Of a stretch of 64,000 nucleotides of DNA, positions 61,901 through 64,000 are shown in pieces. The position numbers were made by a program, and so were the translations under genes. Each line of letters opens with the position of its first letter. Position 1 is the first letter of the stretch. Source of the stretch: an uncultured Lachnospiraceae bacterium (lineage in GTDB: Bacteria; Bacillota; Clostridia; Lachnospirales; Lachnospiraceae); contig CALWES010000001.1 of the NCBI GenBank assembly GCA_944377405.1, forward strand, positions 306,008 through 370,007. The letters run 5' to 3'. Below the pieces are notes generated by a model, which had not been told where the DNA came from, made no database searches, and worked only from the letters and a program-made list of their open reading frames with translations.

Positions 61901-63551
61901 CATTAACTCCTATATCCCCACATTCCTGTATATTTAATGTCGTAATACCACTAAGTCCTAAAAATGCCTGATCCGCAATATTTCCACATTTTTCAATTGT
62001 TAGACTAGTAACATTTGGACATCCATTAAATACATTCTTGCCAATATCTCCACAATTCAATACGATATCGCCCGTCAACGCACTGCAGCCCGAAAAAGCT
62101 CTTTGGCCGATATTGCCGCATTCACCCAGCGTAACGGTCGTCAGGCTTTCCTTGCCGGAAAAAACAGAATCTGCAATGTCGCCGCACTTGTCGATGCTGA
62201 GCGTTGTCAGCGCAGAACAACCGGAGAAAGCGTCCTCTGCGATATTGCCGCAGGTGCCGATATCAACCGATTCCAGCGCAGAGGCCCCCTGAAACGCATA
62301 CTCGTCGATATTCCCGCAGGTGCCGATGGTGACCGTCTGCAAATTGCCCATAGAAGCAATAGAAAATGCACGATCGCCGATATTTCCGCAGGAGACAATC
62401 TCAATCTTGCTCAAACATGCAGAAGCGAACGCATGATCTTTAATGTCACCGCACTGTTTGATTTCAAGTTCTATGGAATTCGACTGGAAGGAATAGAACG
62501 CATACGATCCAATTGTCGTATTTTCATCGCCATCTACAACGATTTTTTTAATTTCTGATTTATGCGTATAATATGGACTGGACGATACGCTTGATGATGT
62601 ATAATCCTCAGTACTTTCCGTAATCGTCAGGGTACCGGTAGCTTCATCAAATGTAAACCCTTCGCCCTGAACAGATGCCGTCGCTAAAAAAGTCAATCCA
62701 TATACTGAAAAGTGCTTCGCATCAAAGCTTACGCCATCCTGATCCAGATTCTTTTCACTCATAGGAATGGTCTTTACCAGGTCAGCATCGCCATCTTCAT
62801 CTACATGGATGATCTCCGCATCGGAAGACTTCTCCTTTGCCTCATCGATGGCATCACCGGTAAAGCTTACCTCCACGCTGCCATTTTTCTGCCAGCTGTC
62901 AGAAAGCTCTTCTCCATCCTCATCATAAAGAGTGATATCAAAATAGAAGGAAGCAGTTTCTTCCTCTTCTTCCTCATTCAGCTCCATCACTTCCGGTGCC
63001 GGTACTTCCAGGATCTCCGCATAGGTACCCTCCGGCAGGACACCTTCCTCTGCACTGACGGTTACGGTAACCCCGTCAAAGCTCTCGCTCTGACTGAAAG
63101 AGGGATATTCCGTCTCATGAAGGCTGATATTTACCTCCGGCTCCTGCAGGATGTCCTCAGCCTCGTACCAGTATCTGTTCCCGCTTTCTTTGACCGGCTC
63201 CAGGATATCGCCGGATACATCCACTCCGTCCAGTTCAAATCCCTTCTTTACCGTCACATTGAATTTCAGGGTATCTCCTGTTTCCACCTTACGGTTTCCA
63301 CTCACGGAAGCCCCCTCCTCCGGGTCCACCAGATAAGTCACGGCAAAGGTTTCCTTTTCATCCTCAGGAATCTCCGGTTTCGCCGTACTCTCGGTAGCCT
63401 TTTCAGCCTCACTCTTAGTGGCCGCATCTTCCTGAACCGCTCCGTAAGAATACCGGAGAGTATTCAGTCCGTCCGCCAGCACGCCAAAAGGCTGACTGGT
63501 CATGACCATAGCCATGGCCATAGCCGCAGCGACTTTACGTCTCACTCTCAT
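58935..63551 (-). CDS. Secreted LRR/vWA surface protein with C-terminal class B sortase domain (protein 3)
   Basis: 1538 aa. A signal peptide (MRVRRKVAAAMAMAMVM) is followed by a Glu-rich spacer and a domain shared with protein 2 (about 150-295). BspA-like leucine-rich repeats (about 325-770) carry a cysteine in most repeats (CGNI/CGDI). A von Willebrand A domain (about 845-1040) has the metal site DCSNS. A pilin-type domain (1139-1245; RITKTVSGSRGDTSRSFPF) and a Gly-rich linker (1251-1271) lead to PWYKLPTMGD and a class B sortase domain (to 1538) with His1411, Cys1513 and Arg1521. No C-terminal membrane segment. The LRR region is clearly lower in GC than the rest, suggesting a transferred module. 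AGGGGAGG precedes the ATG. Confidence 0.88.
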   Translation of the reverse strand: MRVRRKVAAAMAMAMVMTSQPFGVLADGLNTLRYSYGAVQEDAATKSEAEKATESTAKPEIPEDEKETFAVTYLVDPEEGASVSGNRKVETGDTLKFNVTVKKGFELDGVDVSGDILEPVKESGNRYWYEAEDILQEPEVNISLHETEYPSFSQSESFDGVTVTVSAEEGVLPEGTYAEILEVPAPEVMELNEEEEEETASFYFDITLYDEDGEELSDSWQKNGSVEVSFTGDAIDEAKEKSSDAEIIHVDEDGDADLVKTIPMSEKNLDQDGVSFDAKHFSVYGLTFLATASVQGEGFTFDEATGTLTITESTEDYTSSSVSSSPYYTHKSEIKKIVVDGDENTTIGSYAFYSFQSNSIELEIKQCGDIKDHAFASACLSKIEIVSCGNIGDRAFSIASMGNLQTVTIGTCGNIDEYAFQGASALESVDIGTCGNIAEDAFSGCSALTTLSIDKCGDIADSVFSGKESLTTVTLGECGNIGQRAFSGCSALTGDIVLNCGDIGKNVFNGCPNVTSLTIEKCGNIADQAFLGLSGITTLNIQECGDIGVNAFGNMFTMTEGAEPCDSLESISIGKCSNIGSQAFGFLKKLQSVEIGECTSVGKHAFYSSGAPIQKLELGDCTIKEGAFYFAEINEVILKDNTVIESRAFKDATIKSLTLSNVTSLGEAAFEGVDELEVLNIENLKRIEEGTFKIYDGRVSAVETINLSNVEYIGHYAFKGFANLKTVNVKGNCSYIGAHAFTGCDQLETINLADTTRLGYSDSFVNQEYVHKRVEDILKHTFDMTDPETPIDKIAPEGWYSNKIGINNKTEKAGDTQLTKEAQWSNTDKTIADVLIKAYYTTQRQMDFIFVADCSNSMSGIGSDDAMNSNFYNMQSKMMDVTKELLDRSDLDTRVAFATFGEKEHSMSEFFGKNQGDIAEDYIWNDIVNYNSNTNYSVGLADALELVRQNKGRNTTVIFISDGQPFYPGEVPDEYYGVSEADAIKAEGVQIISVLQQVPADELASSEENMAKIADQTFSSTDLDGFSKAINDAVDYAYTSYTLTDTVDPAFELDKGSIVASSGEVTFGQDAAGNTTITWKLGGEPFKEHTLQFKENLKPGADSEYPVGTFDTNEGNATFNDSTKDVNEVPTPQLPREADKGDLRITKTVSGSRGDTSRSFPFELTLTDKNGNLMTGTYQTEKNDGTKGQITLTDGKATFELRHEEQITIKNLPEGTRYQVAETNAYSHTSTVEGGEGVIIGGSMQIAAFENYRGGSTGGGGSGGGGGGGGGTPGRPVTPVTPQTQEPQTPDETPGDVPPAPWYKLPTMGDEQFGPGFINDSSNQVTLPENQAAANQQSIIPQLAELHAQNNELAAWITVPGTGFGYPVMLSQNDPYYYQHHTFDKKLDEIGIPFMGPYCTKDSMNVLIHGHNMRDVSQFGYIWNYQYPEFQKKNPTIDFKTLTDENGSYEVMAVFFAPEYAEGTQNVFWWYRYIGDMNKNQFDYFVQNAKALSLYDTGVTAEYGDKLITLETCASLKDSTRLVVVARKKAVQTTAAQL

Positions 63552-63602
63552 AGTTCCTCCCCTTTCTCCCGATTGTCGTTTCCGGGAATGCCGCAGGTTC
63601 AG

Positions 63603-63680
63603 ATGAAATGGACCTACAGCCTTTTCATACTGGCTGCTTCATTGATCATTGCGGATAATGAGAATTATAAGAAACACTAA
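63603..63680 (+). CDS. Possible 25-aa membrane peptide
   Basis: Open frame MKWTYSLFILAASLIIADNE + NYKKH, divergent from sortase-fused protein 3 and lying in its 5' leader. One hydrophobic segment and a basic end; the stop is three bases before a hairpin with a T-run. GCAGG six bases before the ATG is a weak ribosome site. Resembles very small membrane toxins in shape only; no family recognised. Confidence 0.25.
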   Translation: MKWTYSLFILAASLIIADNENYKKH

Positions 63681-63869
63681 GGGCGATTTCTTTCCCTTAC
63701 AGTCGCTTTTTTATAGGGAAATATTACAAAAAATTAACTTTAGTATGGTTTTTTTAAGTAAATTATGCTAATATACAAAATACATTGGGAGGTATACGAA
63801 AATTTCGGAACCAACCTGTTTTCTTGTCATACAGGAGAACAATCAAAGCTGCTGCTAATTCTCATTATC
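63654..63869. repeat. Inverted pair of a GATAAT dyad upstream of sortase-fused protein 3
   Basis: GATAATGAGAATTAT (63654-63668) and, inverted, TAATTCTCATTATC (63856-63869), 187 bases apart. Same core as the pair at 53571-53796, with the same divergent orientation and similar spacing. Beyond this, 63716-64000 is AT-rich and shows no gene that I can support; a GGGAGG at 63787-63792 is not followed by an ATG. Confidence 0.55.
63683..63712 (+). terminator. Hairpin after the possible 25-aa peptide
   Basis: Stem GCGATT / AGTCGC (one G-T pair) with a 12-base loop, followed by six T on the plus strand. Confidence 0.5.
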
Positions 63870-64000
63870 GGTACCCCACTGCAAAAAAATTACCTGGAGT
63901 TTAGATGGGTGCTCGTAAGACAGTAATTCTAAAAAATTACTATTTTACGGCATCTGTCTGACAGGGTTGGAAACAACAACGAAAAGAACGATGTCGAGTC

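Noticed and set aside
63781..63960. A coding start after GGGAGG at 63787
   Set aside because: An open frame exists (…LLLILIIGTPL…) but has no ATG, GTG or TTG at proper distance and ends quickly.

Overview
The window looks like a chromosomal segment of a GC-rich, spore-forming clostridial Firmicute of the Lachnospiraceae type. Evidence: nearly every gene has a strong GGAGG ribosome site, promoters are TTGACA/TATAAT, rho-independent hairpins are common, and there are gerW, ytfI-like, Rex, Asp23/DAK, RqcH and CarD homologues. I name no species. No rRNA, CRISPR array, phage or insertion-sequence transposase was seen.

1-23.5 kb is housekeeping, almost all on the minus strand: the rimP-nusA head (rimP lacks its second domain), comM-dprA-topA, a pseudouridine synthase, SDR and HAD enzymes, a coiled-coil protein, coaD, rsmD, recG, the DAK kinase/Asp23 pair, rpmB on the plus strand, gerW with a split ytfI (DUF2953), cinA, pgsA, rimO, rpoZ, gmk, yicC, rqcH, and an ECF sigma/RsiV-like pair with its own ECF-type promoter.

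23.5-45.6 kb is mixed. It holds a possible tiny membrane peptide, a YitT protein, a MarR-controlled heterodimeric ABC exporter, yebC, a MATE transporter, alr-acpS-rex, a four-gene MacAB-like efflux operon led by an SLH-like surface protein, cardiolipin synthase, a ferredoxin-type DUF362 protein, tRNA-Trp, a decayed reductase gene, a flavin-split-barrel protein and an AGCS amino-acid symporter. Two intergenic regions (24.7-25.0 and 42.5-42.7 kb) carry copies of the same palindromic repeat.

45.6-64 kb is the most unusual part. Three very large secreted proteins (1651, 1382 and 1538 aa) have different adhesin-like fronts (Cna-type stalks; a beta-helix; a cysteine-laddered leucine-rich repeat plus a von Willebrand A domain). 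All three end in the same module: glycine-rich linker, a conserved segment containing LPxMG, and a complete class B sortase domain with the His, Cys and Arg expected of an active enzyme. None has a C-terminal membrane anchor. They look like surface proteins that carry their own sortase. A small alarmone synthetase, an ABC-F protein and a CarD-like regulator lie between the first and the other two. Two unexplained inverted pairs of a 14-16 bp dyad lie upstream of CarD and upstream of the third sortase-fused gene.
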